From NCBI GenBank assembly GCA_958295725.1, contig OY282368.1:868001-932000 (forward strand): DNA of 64,000 nucleotides, read 5' to 3'. The notes beneath the pieces are model-generated. The model searched no databases and had not been told where the DNA came from. It saw only the letters and a list, made by a program, of their open reading frames with translations. A program made the translations under genes and the position numbers. Each line of letters opens with the position of its first letter. Position 1 is the stretch's first letter. Below, in pieces: positions 8,923 through 17,237 of the stretch. The stretch is from an uncultured Alphaproteobacteria bacterium (GTDB lineage: Bacteria; Pseudomonadota; Alphaproteobacteria; UBA2966).

Positions 8923-10167
8923 ATGCCCTTCCGCCTGGAATGGACGATCGCCGCGCGTTACCTCCGGCCGCGGCGGCAGGAGGGGTTCGTTTCCGTCATC
9001 GCGGGGTTCTCCCTGATCGGGATCGCTCTCGGCGTCGCCACGCTCATCGTCGTGATGGCGGTCATGAACGGATTCCGTGCTGAATTGCTCGGCCGGATCC
9101 TGGGCCTGAACGGCCATCTGCTGGTTCAGCAGACCTCCGGTCCGGGGCGCGAGTTCGACTCGCTGGCGCGCGCGCTGGCGGACGTGCCGGGCGTCAGCCG
9201 GGCGGTGCCGATCGTCGAGGGCCAGGCGATGGCGATGGCGAACGGCGTGGCGAGCGGCGTTCTGGTCCGCGGCATTCGTCCCGGCGATCTCCGCGACCAA
9301 CCCGTCCTCGCCGACAAGATCCCGCGGGAGTCCCTGGCGGCGTTCGGGGGTAAGGACGCCGTGGTCGTCGGTCGGCGGCTCGCGCGCAAGCTCGGGCTCG
9401 CGGTCGGTGACACCATCACCCTCGTCGCGCCGCAGGGAAACGTCAGCCCGCTGGGAACGCTGCCGAGAATGCGCGGTTACCGGATCGTGGGGACGTTCGA
9501 TGTCGGAATGTACGAATACGACTCGACCTTCGTCTTCGTTCCGTTGGAAGCGGCGCGGATCTTCTTTCGCTTGGGGAGCGGCGTCACGGCCATCGAGGTC
9601 ATGCTGGAGAACCCGGAGGCGCTGGCGACGGCGCGGCGAAGGATATCCGAGGCGGTGCCGCGCCCCGTTCGGATATTCGATTGGCAACAGGCCAACTCCC
9701 ATTTCTTCACGGCGTTGCAGGTCGAGCGGAACGTGATGTTCCTCATCCTGACCCTCATCGTCCTCGTCGCCGCCTTCAACATCGTTTCGAGCCTCATCAT
9801 GCTCGTGAAGGACAAGGGGAGCGACATCGCGATCCTGCGCACGATGGGCGCGAGCCGATCCTCCGTCATGCGCGTCTTCTTCCTCGCCGGCACGAGCATC
9901 GGCGCGTTGGGGACGGTGATCGGGTTCGGGCTGGGGCTGTCGTTCGCGAGCAATATCGACGTCATCCGGGTCTGGCTCGAAGGCCTGACGGGCACCGAGC
10001 TATGGGCGGCGGAAATACGGTTTCTGTCCCACCTGCCGGCGAAGATCGAGGCCGCCGAGGTCGTCATGGTCGTCGCCATGGGGCTGGTCCTGTCCATGCT
10101 CGCGACCGTCTATCCGGCGTGGCGGGCATCCCGCCTCGATCCCGTCGACGCCTTGCGGTATGAGTGA
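8923..10167 (+). CDS. lolE: Lipoprotein-releasing ABC transporter permease (LolC/E type)
   Basis: 414 aa inner-membrane subunit that extracts outer-membrane lipoproteins for transfer to LolA. The start was moved to the ATG at 8923 because the family begins with the conserved FRLEWTIAARYLRPRRQEGF. One membrane segment follows at about residues 25-50 (VIAGFSLIGIALGVATLIVVMAVMNGFR), then a large periplasmic domain, then three segments from about residue 265 (the first includes LILTLIVLVAAFNIVSSLIML). It overlaps lolD by 8 nt. Only one permease gene is present, as in organisms with a LolF-like single permease. Confidence 0.9.
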   Translation: MPFRLEWTIAARYLRPRRQEGFVSVIAGFSLIGIALGVATLIVVMAVMNGFRAELLGRILGLNGHLLVQQTSGPGREFDSLARALADVPGVSRAVPIVEGQAMAMANGVASGVLVRGIRPGDLRDQPVLADKIPRESLAAFGGKDAVVVGRRLARKLGLAVGDTITLVAPQGNVSPLGTLPRMRGYRIVGTFDVGMYEYDSTFVFVPLEAARIFFRLGSGVTAIEVMLENPEALATARRRISEAVPRPVRIFDWQQANSHFFTALQVERNVMFLILTLIVLVAAFNIVSSLIMLVKDKGSDIAILRTMGASRSSVMRVFFLAGTSIGALGTVIGFGLGLSFASNIDVIRVWLEGLTGTELWAAEIRFLSHLPAKIEAAEVVMVVAMGLVLSMLATVYPAWRASRLDPVDALRYE

Positions 10168-10846
10168 CGCTGGGCCGGTCCTCGATCTGCGCTCCGTCGC
10201 CAAGTCGTTCCGGCAGGGTGGCGTCGCGCTCGATGTCCTGCGGCGGGTCGACCTCGAAATCGGGCCGGGCGAGACCGTCGCCCTGCTCGGACAGTCGGGA
10301 GCGGGGAAGTCCACGCTCCTGCATATCGCGGCCCTGCTCGAGAGGCCGGACGCGGGGCGCGTCGGGATCCGCGGCATCGATTGTTCCGGCATGAACGACC
10401 GCGCCCGGACCGGGACGCGGCGCGACAGGCTGGGCATGGTCTACCAGTTCCATCACCTGATGCCCGACTTCACGGCGCTAGAGAACGTGATGGTTCCGAT
10501 GCTGATCGCGGGACGCCGGCGGAGCGCGGCGCGACATCGGGCGAACGATCTGTTGGAAGACTTCGGTCTGGGGCGGCGGCTGGGGCACCGGCCCGCGCGG
10601 TTGTCCGGCGGCGAGCAACAGCGGGTCGCGATCGCGCGGGCGATCGCGAACGAGCCCGTCGTCCTGCTCGCGGACGAACCGACGGGGAACCTCGATCAAC
10701 AGACCGCCGAAGCCGTGTTCGAGAGTCTCGTCGCGCTGGCCCGGGAACGCGCCATGGCCACGCTCGTCGCGACGCACAACCCGGGCATGGCCCGGCGGAT
10801 GGACCGGGTCGTGGAATTGCGAGACGGTGTATTGCGCCCGGCGTAG
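10160..10846 (+). CDS. lolD: Lipoprotein-releasing ABC transporter ATPase LolD
   Basis: 228 aa ATPase that powers the Lol exporter. Walker A GQSGAGKST, Q-loop in MVYQFHHLMPDF, signature LSGGEQQRVAIARAIA, Walker B VLLADEPTGNLD and the switch histidine in ATHNP are all present. FHHLMPDFTALENVMVPM is characteristic of LolD. The ATG lies inside the end of lolE (8-nt overlap), so the two are coupled. It ends the proS-lolE-lolD run; the next gene is on the opposite strand. Confidence 0.93.
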   Translation: MSDAGPVLDLRSVAKSFRQGGVALDVLRRVDLEIGPGETVALLGQSGAGKSTLLHIAALLERPDAGRVGIRGIDCSGMNDRARTGTRRDRLGMVYQFHHLMPDFTALENVMVPMLIAGRRRSAARHRANDLLEDFGLGRRLGHRPARLSGGEQQRVAIARAIANEPVVLLADEPTGNLDQQTAEAVFESLVALARERAMATLVATHNPGMARRMDRVVELRDGVLRPA

Positions 10847-10869
10847 ATGGGTGCGAGACGCGGCCGTCG

Positions 10870-11448
10870 TCAGTCGATGGGGATGCGGATTACGACGCCG
10901 CCCATGACGTCGCCGACCCTGGCGTCGGTACGGGGCGAATCCTTGTGGCCGTTGTGGCAGCTCACGCAGGCCTCGGCGACGGCATAGTCGGGATACACGG
11001 CGGCGAAGTAGCGCCGGCCGCCGAGCTTCTCTTCCCCGTAGAAGTTCTCTCCAGGATTGTCGGCGACATGCCGGAGGCCCTCCCGTTCGAGAGCCGTTCC
11101 GGGGCCGTTCTTCTTGTTGATCGGATGCAGCGACAGCAGCGAATAGGAAAAGTCCTCGGTCGCGTCCGCCACCATTTCCGCGCCGAAGCGGAACATCTGC
11201 GCGGGCAGCGGCAACGCCATGTCGTCGCGGAAATGCTCCGACGCGGTGATGATCTTCTCGTCCCTGGTCAGGCGCTGGACCACCATGCGCGTATAGACCG
11301 CGCGGTCCGAGGACATGACCAGATACAGCATGTCGGCCGCCTGCCGATACGGAATACCGTCCGCCGCGGCGCCTGTCCCCGCCGTCCCCATTATCGCCAT
11401 CGCCGCGCCCAGGACGGTTCCGGCGAGCTTGCGGATCCTTCGAGTCAT
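10870..11448 (-). CDS. Secreted haem-type DUF3365 (Tll0287-like) protein
   Basis: 192 aa from the ATG at 11448, which has AAAGGGA in front of it; the longer frame adds an unlikely 28-residue extension. A signal peptide is evident (RRIRKLAGTVLGAAMAIMGT... ending near GAAADG), so the product is periplasmic. A single CxxCH haem-binding motif (CVSCHNGH) lies near the C-terminus after a Tll0287/DUF3365 domain (INKKNGPGTALEREGL, GRRYFAAVYPDYAVAEACVSCH). Such domains occur alone or as sensory modules of histidine kinases and cyclases; here the gene stands alone. It is convergent with lolD. Probably a redox or small-ligand sensor, but the partner is not visible. Confidence 0.75.
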   Translation of the reverse strand: MTRRIRKLAGTVLGAAMAIMGTAGTGAAADGIPYRQAADMLYLVMSSDRAVYTRMVVQRLTRDEKIITASEHFRDDMALPLPAQMFRFGAEMVADATEDFSYSLLSLHPINKKNGPGTALEREGLRHVADNPGENFYGEEKLGGRRYFAAVYPDYAVAEACVSCHNGHKDSPRTDARVGDVMGGVVIRIPID

Positions 11449-11840
11449 GACGTCCCTTTTCCCGCCTCGATCTTGACCGGTGCGGGGACGGTCGGTCAAC
11501 GGCCCGCCCTGGTCCTGAACGTGTAATACCAACGGCTATCCTGCTTATCCGTGAGATTCATCCCGCGATAGGAGTTCCGTATGGGATGGGTCATGGGCTT
11601 CGCCGCCGCCGGATCCGTTCATAACCTCTCCTCCTTCACAAGGGGAGGAGCGGTGAACCGGACCGGAATATCCGCGCGCGAGCACGAGTCGTTGTCGATG
11701 CGTCCGTTCCGGTCGCGGCGCTGGCCGGTTCGGGACACGAAGGGCGGCGGGCGGTCGCCATGTTCTCGTCCGCCACATGAGACGGAGGGGTCTCCCGGGC
11801 CATTCCCTGGGCGAGGAGCCAGGCCGACCGTCCAGGATGC
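11449..11840. other. Intergenic region with a CTCCTCC/GGAGGAG hairpin
   Basis: No convincing gene. It holds the leader of the DUF3365 gene (reading left) and the region after tag. An inverted repeat CTCCTCC-N9-GGAGGAG lies at 11628-11650; no T-run follows on either strand, so a terminator role is doubtful. A comparable G/C-rich hairpin with similar wording occurs near 47190, so this may be a small dispersed repeat. Confidence 0.4.
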
Positions 11841-12401
11841 TCAAACCTCGTCGTGGCGGAAACAGTCGACGATGTGGTCGTTGACGATGCCGACAGCCTG
11901 CATGAAGGCATAACAGATGGTGGGGCCGCAGAAGCTGAACCCCCGGGCCTTGAGGGCCTTGCTCATGGCGCGAGACTCGGCCGACTCGGCGGGAACGTCC
12001 CGCCAGTGCCGGTGGGCGTTCCTGATGGCGCGGCCGTCCGTGACCCGCCAGATGAAGTCGTCGAAGGTCCGACCGGACTCCCGCAGATCGAGGTAGGCGC
12101 GGGCGCCTCGGATGGCGCCCTCGATCTTGGCGCGATTGCGGACGATGCCCGCATCCCGCATCAGCGACTCGACCTTGCGTTCGTCGTAGCGAGCGATCCG
12201 TTCCGGCTCGAAGCCGTCGAACGCGACACGGAAATTGTCCCGCTTGCGGAGGATCGTGATCCACGACAGCCCGGCCTGGAAGCCGTCGAGGATCAGCTTT
12301 TCGAACAGCGCCCGGTCGTCGTGCTCGGGCACGCCCCACTCCTCGTCGTGATAGGCGACGTAGAGCGGGTCGTCGCCCGGCCAGGAACACCGCGTCTTCA
12401 C
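11841..12401 (-). CDS. tag: DNA-3-methyladenine glycosylase I
   Basis: 186 aa from a GTG at 12401 that overlaps the stop of the upstream VOC gene (GTGA). This start gives [22 protein letters not shown], matching the canonical Tag N-terminus with the zinc-ligand cysteine. Further blocks are LFEKLILDGFQAGLSWITIL, RNRAKIEGAIRGARA and KARGFSFCGPTICYAFMQAVGIVNDH, with the C-terminal zinc ligands. It excises 3-methyladenine from alkylated DNA. Last gene of the ygfZ-VOC-tag operon. Confidence 0.93.
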   Translation of the reverse strand: MKTRCSWPGDDPLYVAYHDEEWGVPEHDDRALFEKLILDGFQAGLSWITILRKRDNFRVAFDGFEPERIARYDERKVESLMRDAGIVRNRAKIEGAIRGARAYLDLRESGRTFDDFIWRVTDGRAIRNAHRHWRDVPAESAESRAMSKALKARGFSFCGPTICYAFMQAVGIVNDHIVDCFRHDEV

Positions 12402-12784
12402 GGGACCGGCGGGGAATCCGAGCGGCATACGGCCTCGACCTTCACGCCCGCAGGGTCGAAAACGAAGGCGCCGTAATAGTCGGAGCCGTACCGGGGCCGC
12501 GGTCCCGGCGCGCCGGCGTCCCGCCCGCCGCGGGACAGAGCCGTCGCGTGGAACGCGGCCACGGCCTCCCTGGTTTTCGCGGCGAAGGCGACGTGAAGCC
12601 CGGGCCCCGGCGAGAAACCGGATCCCCCGGACATGCCGATCCAGAATGTCGGGCGGTCGTGACCGTAGCCGATAGCGCCCGGAAACTCCTTCAGTCGCCG
12701 CATGTCGAGAGCCTCCAGAACGGCGTCGTAGAACGCGGCGCCGGCCCCGAGGTCGGTCACGCCGATGGACACGTGGTCGATCAT
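12398..12784 (-). CDS. VOC (glyoxalase/bleomycin-resistance) family protein
   Basis: 128 aa single VOC domain: starts [27 protein letters not shown], with [21 protein letters not shown] at the second strand set and [22 protein letters not shown] at the end. The first His and the final Glu are plausible metal ligands. VOC proteins next to glycosylase or folate genes have varied roles, and no substrate can be given. The ATG overlaps the ygfZ stop (ATGA), and its own stop overlaps the tag start. Confidence 0.85.
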   Translation of the reverse strand: MIDHVSIGVTDLGAGAAFYDAVLEALDMRRLKEFPGAIGYGHDRPTFWIGMSGGSGFSPGPGLHVAFAAKTREAVAAFHATALSRGGRDAGAPGPRPRYGSDYYGAFVFDPAGVKVEAVCRSDSPPVP

Positions 12785-13752
12785 GTCGTTCTCCCGCCTT
12801 GGGCGGGCGGTGGCCGTCGCGCCGGCCCGGCGCCGACCGCGCCGTCGAGCTCCATCCACGCCGGCACATGGGCCACGATCCCGGCGCCGCCGGCCATCAA
12901 CGGCAAGCCCCGTTCCCGCGCCGACTTCAGGGACTCGATCCGAAGCAGGGCGAGGCCTCCGCCGCCCGCGCTCGACCGCATTTCGCCAACCTCCTTGCCG
13001 TCGAGCGTGATCTTCGTACCGATGCCGGGCAGGGTCTTGTCCGCCGTGACGGGGAACAACCGCTTGCGAATCGTGGCGCGATAGCGGGTGCGCGCCGTCA
13101 GTTCCTGGCCGACATAGCAGCCCTTGTCGTAATCGATGGCGTTGAGGGCATCGAGATTGCACTCCAGGGGAAAGGACTTCCCGACGAGGATGTCCCGGCT
13201 GCCGTCGGGGACCCCGAGGGACAGGCGCAGCTCGTCGTACGCGCCGCTCCCGGTTCGCGCGAAGCCGGACTCCTCGAGCGATCGTGCGGTCGCCGAGGCG
13301 GCGCCGACGGCCCGAACGCCGAGTGCGGCGAGACGCGGATCGACGAAGGCGACGCCGTCCGCCCGCGCGGCCGTCGCCCCCGTCTCCGGTTCGAGGCCGA
13401 GGGCCGGTGCGGCCCCGTCGCCGAAGGCCGCGAACACGGCCCAGTCCGACGCCGCCCGCTCCAGCGTCACGGCGGCGCGAAGCCGGTACATGCCGAGCCG
13501 CCGTTCCAAATCGTCGAGGCGCCCGGCTTCCGTATCGAGGAGATAGACGCCGTCGCGCGCTGGATGCGCCGCAACGAAGAAGTCGTGCAGGAACTTGCCC
13601 TGCGGAGTCAGCAGCGTTCCGTAGACGGTCCGGTCCGGGCTCACGCGACCCATGTCGTTGGAGATCAGGTTCTGGAGGAACGCGCCCGCGTCCGCGCCCG
13701 AAACCGCGAGCAGGCCGCGCGTGTCCAGGAAGGTGAAGTTCCTCTCGGTCAT
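12781..13752 (-). CDS. ygfZ: Folate-binding Fe-S cluster assembly protein YgfZ
   Basis: 323 aa GcvT-like protein. The family hallmark K-G-C-Y-x-G-Q-E appears as [18 protein letters not shown], preceded by the N-terminal block [16 protein letters not shown] and the [11 protein letters not shown] strand. YgfZ uses tetrahydrofolate in maturation or repair of a subset of iron-sulfur enzymes, for example the radical-SAM protein MiaB; this window also encodes several Fe-S enzymes. First gene of the ygfZ-VOC-tag operon, divergent from the GT9 gene across a 95-bp gap. Confidence 0.9.
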   Translation of the reverse strand: MTERNFTFLDTRGLLAVSGADAGAFLQNLISNDMGRVSPDRTVYGTLLTPQGKFLHDFFVAAHPARDGVYLLDTEAGRLDDLERRLGMYRLRAAVTLERAASDWAVFAAFGDGAAPALGLEPETGATAARADGVAFVDPRLAALGVRAVGAASATARSLEESGFARTGSGAYDELRLSLGVPDGSRDILVGKSFPLECNLDALNAIDYDKGCYVGQELTARTRYRATIRKRLFPVTADKTLPGIGTKITLDGKEVGEMRSSAGGGGLALLRIESLKSARERGLPLMAGGAGIVAHVPAWMELDGAVGAGPARRPPPAQGGRTT

Positions 13753-13847
13753 GTCGGAAGCGATCTCGATTTACATGCGTTTTCGTACCGGTAGAGTTAT
13801 GCGAGGCTCGCCCGTCCGGCAAGGGCGCCGTTGACGAACACTTGCCC

Positions 13848-14813
13848 ATGAAAGTCCTTTTCATCACGTCGAACCGGCTCGGCGACGCCGTGTTGTCGAC
13901 GGGGCTGCTCGACCGCCTCGTCGACCGGGAATCGGGCCCGCGCGTGACCGTCGCCTGCGGCCGTGCGCCGGCGCCCTTGTTTCGCGAGCTACCGGGCCTC
14001 GAACGCGTCCTCGTCCTCGAAAAGCGGCCCCTGGCCGGCCATTGGCTGGATCTGTGGACATGGACGGTCGGAACGGCGTGGGATCTGGTCGTCGATCTCA
14101 GGGCATCGGCCGTGAGCTGGTTGCTCCGGGCGAAATCGCGGCGGATCCTGGATACCGCCGCGTCCCGGAGCCCGACGCATCGTGCGGAGCAACTGGCCGC
14201 CGTCCTGGACCTGCCCGAACCTCCCGCGCCAAGGGTCTGGCTGGGGGAGAGGCAGCGCGTCGCGGCGTCGCGGCTGGTGCCGGACGACCGCCCGGTGCTC
14301 GCCGTGGGACCGACGGCGAACTGGGGCGGCAAGCGGTGGCGCGCCGAGCGCTTCGCCGAGGCCGCCGCCCGCCTCACCGCGCCGGGGGGAAGTCTGGCCG
14401 GCGCCCGGGTGGCCGTCTTCGGCGCGCCGGACGAGCGCCCCATGGCCACGCCGGTACTCGAGTCCGTTCCCGCCGAGCGCCGCATCGATCTCGTGGGGCG
14501 CGAAGACCTGTTGATCGTGGCGGCCTGTCTGGAGCGCGCCGACCTCTACGTCGGCAACGATTCGGGGTTGATGCACCTCGCCGCCGCCGTGGGCGCGCCG
14601 ACGCTGGGCCTGTTCGGGCCGAGCCGGGAAATCCACTATGCCCCTTGGGGCGAGCGCTGCGCCGTCGTCCGCACGGCCAGGAGTTACGAGGAGATCGTCG
14701 GCGATCCGGCCTACGATTATCGCCGTCACGATACCTGGATGGACACGTTGAGCGTGGAAGCCGTGGTGAGGGCCGCGTCCGATCTGTGGGCGCGCACGCG
14801 CGACGGAGAGTAG
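13848..14813 (+). CDS. Glycosyltransferase family 9 (heptosyltransferase-like)
   Basis: 321 aa from the ATG at 13848. GT9 signatures are the N-terminal KVLFITSNRLGDAVLSTGLL, LAVGPTANWGGKRWRAERFAE at the start of the donor domain, and YVGNDSGLMHLAAAVGAPTLGLFGPS, which binds the ADP-sugar. These enzymes transfer heptose or similar sugars to the LPS core at the inner face of the cytoplasmic membrane. It ends directly against the stop of the convergent GT2 gene. The acceptor is unknown. Confidence 0.87.
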   Translation: MKVLFITSNRLGDAVLSTGLLDRLVDRESGPRVTVACGRAPAPLFRELPGLERVLVLEKRPLAGHWLDLWTWTVGTAWDLVVDLRASAVSWLLRAKSRRILDTAASRSPTHRAEQLAAVLDLPEPPAPRVWLGERQRVAASRLVPDDRPVLAVGPTANWGGKRWRAERFAEAAARLTAPGGSLAGARVAVFGAPDERPMATPVLESVPAERRIDLVGREDLLIVAACLERADLYVGNDSGLMHLAAAVGAPTLGLFGPSREIHYAPWGERCAVVRTARSYEEIVGDPAYDYRRHDTWMDTLSVEAVVRAASDLWARTRDGE

Positions 14814-15581
14814 CTATTCCGCGTGCCTCGGTTCCAGGCGCGCCTTGAGGTGCGAGAGGATCGGGTAGAGACCCGCCATCAGCGCGATCAACAGCCCCCA
14901 GGCACCCTCCCGGTAACCGTGCCGGGAGACGTAGCACTTGTAGAATCGGGTGAACATCCGCCGCAGGTTCCGGCCCAGGCCGCCGATATCGCCGGACTCC
15001 CGGAGATCCATCGCTCGCGACGTCGTGTAGCGGTCGAGCCGCGCCAGCATGTCGGAGATATCGCGGTCCACGAGATGCTTCAGCGGCGCGTTCAGCCGAC
15101 GCCGGGGACCGGCGAGAACGACCTCGGGATGCACCCTCTGATCTCCCCACTTCTTGCAGCCGCGCGCGAAAAGACATGCCACGGCCGATGTGCCGAAGCC
15201 CCCCCCCCAGCCGTGGCGCACCAGCCGGTCGCCGATGTAGTTGTCGCGGGGGATCAAGAAGTACCCGCCTTCCACCTTCGCGATAGCCTCGCGGATCTCC
15301 GCCGCGAGATCCTCGCCGACGCGCTCGTCGGCGTCGACTTCCAGGATCCAGTCGCCTGAACAGGCCGCGATACCGGCATGGCGGCGAGGGCCTTCCAGGG
15401 GCCATGCTCCTTCGACGAGCGTGGCGCCGTATTCCCTGGCGATTTCCCGGGAGCCGTCGCTACAGCGGTCGAGGACGACCACGAGCTCGTCGGCGAAACC
15501 GAGGCAGGCGAGGCAGTCGCGCAACTGCCTCTCTTCGTCGTGAACGACGACCACAGCGGAGATTCTATTTCCGGAATTCAT
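14814..15581 (-). CDS. Glycosyltransferase family 2 (WaaE/KdtX-like)
   Basis: 255 aa GT-A fold: ISAVVVVHDEERQLRDCLACL at the start, VVLDRCSDGSREIA, the DxD-like DWILEVDADERV, and R-rich HPEVVLAGPRRRLNAPLKH. Short inner-membrane-associated glycosyltransferases of this type add glucose to LPS core heptose. A run of ten G on the coding strand (15199-15208) encodes WGGGF in the middle of the protein. A slip there would truncate it, so the gene may be phase-variable. Convergent with the GT9 gene; its start lies at the edge of an AT-rich island. Confidence 0.85.
   Translation of the reverse strand: MNSGNRISAVVVVHDEERQLRDCLACLGFADELVVVLDRCSDGSREIAREYGATLVEGAWPLEGPRRHAGIAACSGDWILEVDADERVGEDLAAEIREAIAKVEGGYFLIPRDNYIGDRLVRHGWGGGFGTSAVACLFARGCKKWGDQRVHPEVVLAGPRRRLNAPLKHLVDRDISDMLARLDRYTTSRAMDLRESGDIGGLGRNLRRMFTRFYKCYVSRHGYREGAWGLLIALMAGLYPILSHLKARLEPRHAE
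15199..15208 (-). repeat. G10 homopolymer in the GT2 coding strand
   Basis: Ten consecutive C on the plus strand (G on the coding strand) inside the GT2 reading frame. The frame is currently intact. Such tracts in LPS glycosyltransferases are classic slipped-strand contingency sites, but in GC-rich DNA chance occurrence is possible. Confidence 0.6.
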
Positions 15582-15614
15582 ATCCCTGTACTTTCAAATA
15601 CACCTGAATAAAAC

Positions 15615-15643
15615 TTGACAAGTCGAAAATTCTATGGTATGTT
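15615..15643 (+). promoter_or_regulatory. Sigma70-type promoter of the 33-codon gene
   Basis: A consensus -35 (TTGACA, 15615-15620) is followed after exactly 17 bp by TATGTT (15638-15643), with very AT-rich DNA around it. It lies 35 bp upstream of the small ORF's start codon. Both spacing and -35 are optimal, which is unusual in this GC-rich window. Confidence 0.6.
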
Positions 15644-15678
15644 ATACATATTAAATTATACGAAAGGAGGTGATAATA

Positions 15679-15780
15679 ATGAAGCGAATACAACAATGCA
15701 TTACTACGGTATTAGAACTCATATATAAGGCAGTTTTAATCATATTTCTGTCGATGAGGGTATGGGAACTTCTCCCTTAA
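15679..15780 (+). CDS. 33-aa putative membrane peptide (type I toxin-like)
   Basis: 34-codon ORF too short for standard callers. The ribosome site AAAGGAGGTGAT (15663-15674) is essentially the full complement of the 16S 3' end, 4 nt before the ATG. The peptide begins MKRIQQC, then a hydrophobic stretch ITTVLELIYKAVLIIFLS, and ends RVWELLP: one amphipathic or transmembrane helix with a basic N-terminus. Codon use (ATA, TTA, GTA) differs sharply from the neighbours. A promoter and a long hairpin flank it. Shape and size resemble hydrophobic type I toxins such as ShoB or TisB, but no sequence homology is claimed; a leader or bacteriocin-like peptide is also possible. Confidence 0.55.
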   Translation: MKRIQQCITTVLELIYKAVLIIFLSMRVWELLP

Positions 15781-15798
15781 GATACTGTAGATGGCTAA

Positions 15799-15835
15799 GG
15801 ACCTCATGTGATTCTACCTGATTCACATGGGGTCC
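15799..15835 (+). terminator. 13-bp hairpin after the 33-codon gene
   Basis: Inverted repeat GGACCTCATGTGA / TCACATGGGGTCC with one G-U wobble and an 11-nt loop, 18 nt after the small ORF's stop. No T-run follows, so it may be an mRNA-stabilising end, a Rho-dependent stop or a regulatory structure rather than a classic intrinsic terminator. Confidence 0.45.
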
Positions 15836-15903
15836 ATATCCGCGTATTTCGTTTGGAGAAGATATTATCGTGTCTGGCGGTGCGGAACATGAATCCCTTA
15901 CTT

Positions 15904-16110
15904 TCATCGACCGGTACGGGCGTCATCCGCCCTCGCAAACCGCGCGTCGGCCTTGTGGGCCCTGATCCGGTCCTTTCCGGCATCGGAAAGCCCCAAATCC
16001 GTGATACCGAGATCGAAGTCCGTCAGCTTGCCGCCGATGGAGGCGAGCATCCCGTCCAGCAGGTCGAGGTATTCGTCGTTCGACGCGGAGACGATCAGGG
16101 GGTTCGGCAT
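15904..16110 (-). pseudogene. N-terminal remnant of a glycan-locus protein
   Basis: 68-codon frame with a proper ribosome site (AGAGGG) before its ATG and a convincing protein start: PLIVSASNDEYLDLLDGMLASI and FDLGITDLGLSDAGKDRIRAH. That resembles the first 60 residues of glycosyltransferase-like proteins that begin with a PLIVSA strand and an LGLS turn. It then loses sense and stops, close to where the AT-rich island begins. The likely reading is a gene truncated by insertion or deletion, originally transcribed towards the GT2 gene. Confidence 0.4.
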
Positions 16111-16181
16111 CGTTGCCCTCTATCGAGCTTCGGGACAGCGGCGGAAATTGACGTCGGGCGTTCATCCGACGATATCATGGC

Positions 16182-17237
16182 ATGATGCGGATTCTACAGG
16201 CCATGGCGGGCGGCGAGCACGGCGGCGCGGAGACGTTCTTTCTCCGCCTGTGCAAGTCTTTCGCCCTGCGCGGCATCGAGCAGCGGGCGCTGGTGAGACC
16301 CCGCGCGGACCGTGAGGCGGCGCTACGGGACGCCGGAGTCCGCACGGCGACCACGGCGTTCAGTGGGCCGCTCGACCTTGCGTCGGCGCGCCGCTTCCGG
16401 AGCGAGATCGATACCTTCGCGCCCGACATCGTGCTGACCTGGATGAGCCGAGCGAGCCGGTTTTGCCCGCGACACCGCCGGGGTCGGACTCGATTCGTTC
16501 ACGTCGGCCGCCTCGGCGGTTACTACGACCTCAAGTATTACCGGAACTGCGATCACCTCATCGGCAATACCGAGGATATCATCGACTACCTGCGGGAGCA
16601 GGGATGGCCGGAGCACCTGGCCCATTACCTGCCGAACTTCGTGACCGCGGGCCCCGCGCCGCCCGCGGATCGGGCGGAGTTGGGTCTTCCGGCCAAAGGA
16701 CCACTGCTCCTGGCTCTCGGCCGGTTCCATGTCAACAAGGCTTTCGACGTCCTGCTCGCGGCATTGGCGCGGGTGCCGGAGGCCGTGCTCTGTCTGGCCG
16801 GCGCTGGCCCGCTCGAGCGGGAGCTACGCGCGCAAGCGGCCGGGCTCGGCGTCGCGGACCGCGTCGCCTTTCCCGGTTGGTGGAAGGATGTCGGGTCGTT
16901 GTTCGCCGCGGCCGACCTCTGCGTCTGTCCTTCACGCCTCGAACCCTTCGGAAACGTCGTCATCGAGGCCTGGGCCCACGGCGTTCCAGTCGTCGCGGCC
17001 GCGGCGAAAGGCCCGGCGGGGCTGATAGAGCACGGCGAGAGCGGACTGTTGGCCCCCGTGGACGACGCTGGGGCGCTGGCGGACGCCATCCGCCGCGTGC
17101 TCGGCGACCGGGACATGGCGGCGAGGCTGGCGCGCGCGGGACGGGCCGTCCACGAGGCACGATTTACCGAGTCAGCGGTGACCGGAAAGTACCTCGACCT
17201 GTTCGAGCGCCTGACGGTGGACAAGGACGCGACCTGA
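16182..17237 (+). CDS. Glycosyltransferase family 4
   Basis: 351 aa GT-B enzyme. The N-terminal RILQAMAGGEHGGAETFFLRLC is the glycine-rich acceptor-domain start. The donor domain begins at LLLALGRFHVNKAFDVLLAALA and carries GAGPLERELRAQAAGLGV and the E-x7-E motif in CPSRLEPFGNVVIEAWAHGVPVVA. It probably adds a hexose to a surface glycan from a nucleotide sugar, in the cytoplasm. Two ATGs (16182, 16185) are equally possible. The stop overlaps the asnB start (TGATG), indicating one transcript. Confidence 0.88.
   Translation: MMRILQAMAGGEHGGAETFFLRLCKSFALRGIEQRALVRPRADREAALRDAGVRTATTAFSGPLDLASARRFRSEIDTFAPDIVLTWMSRASRFCPRHRRGRTRFVHVGRLGGYYDLKYYRNCDHLIGNTEDIIDYLREQGWPEHLAHYLPNFVTAGPAPPADRAELGLPAKGPLLLALGRFHVNKAFDVLLAALARVPEAVLCLAGAGPLERELRAQAAGLGVADRVAFPGWWKDVGSLFAAADLCVCPSRLEPFGNVVIEAWAHGVPVVAAAAKGPAGLIEHGESGLLAPVDDAGALADAIRRVLGDRDMAARLARAGRAVHEARFTESAVTGKYLDLFERLTVDKDAT

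Noticed and set aside
12398..14485. 695-codon minus-strand ORF
   Set aside because: Only its last 128 codons (VOC protein) make sense; the rest is antisense to GT9 and out of frame with ygfZ.
15799..15835. Riboswitch in front of the GT4 gene
   Set aside because: The hairpin lies about 350 nt before GT4 and no conserved aptamer core was recognised; better treated as the 3' structure of the small gene.
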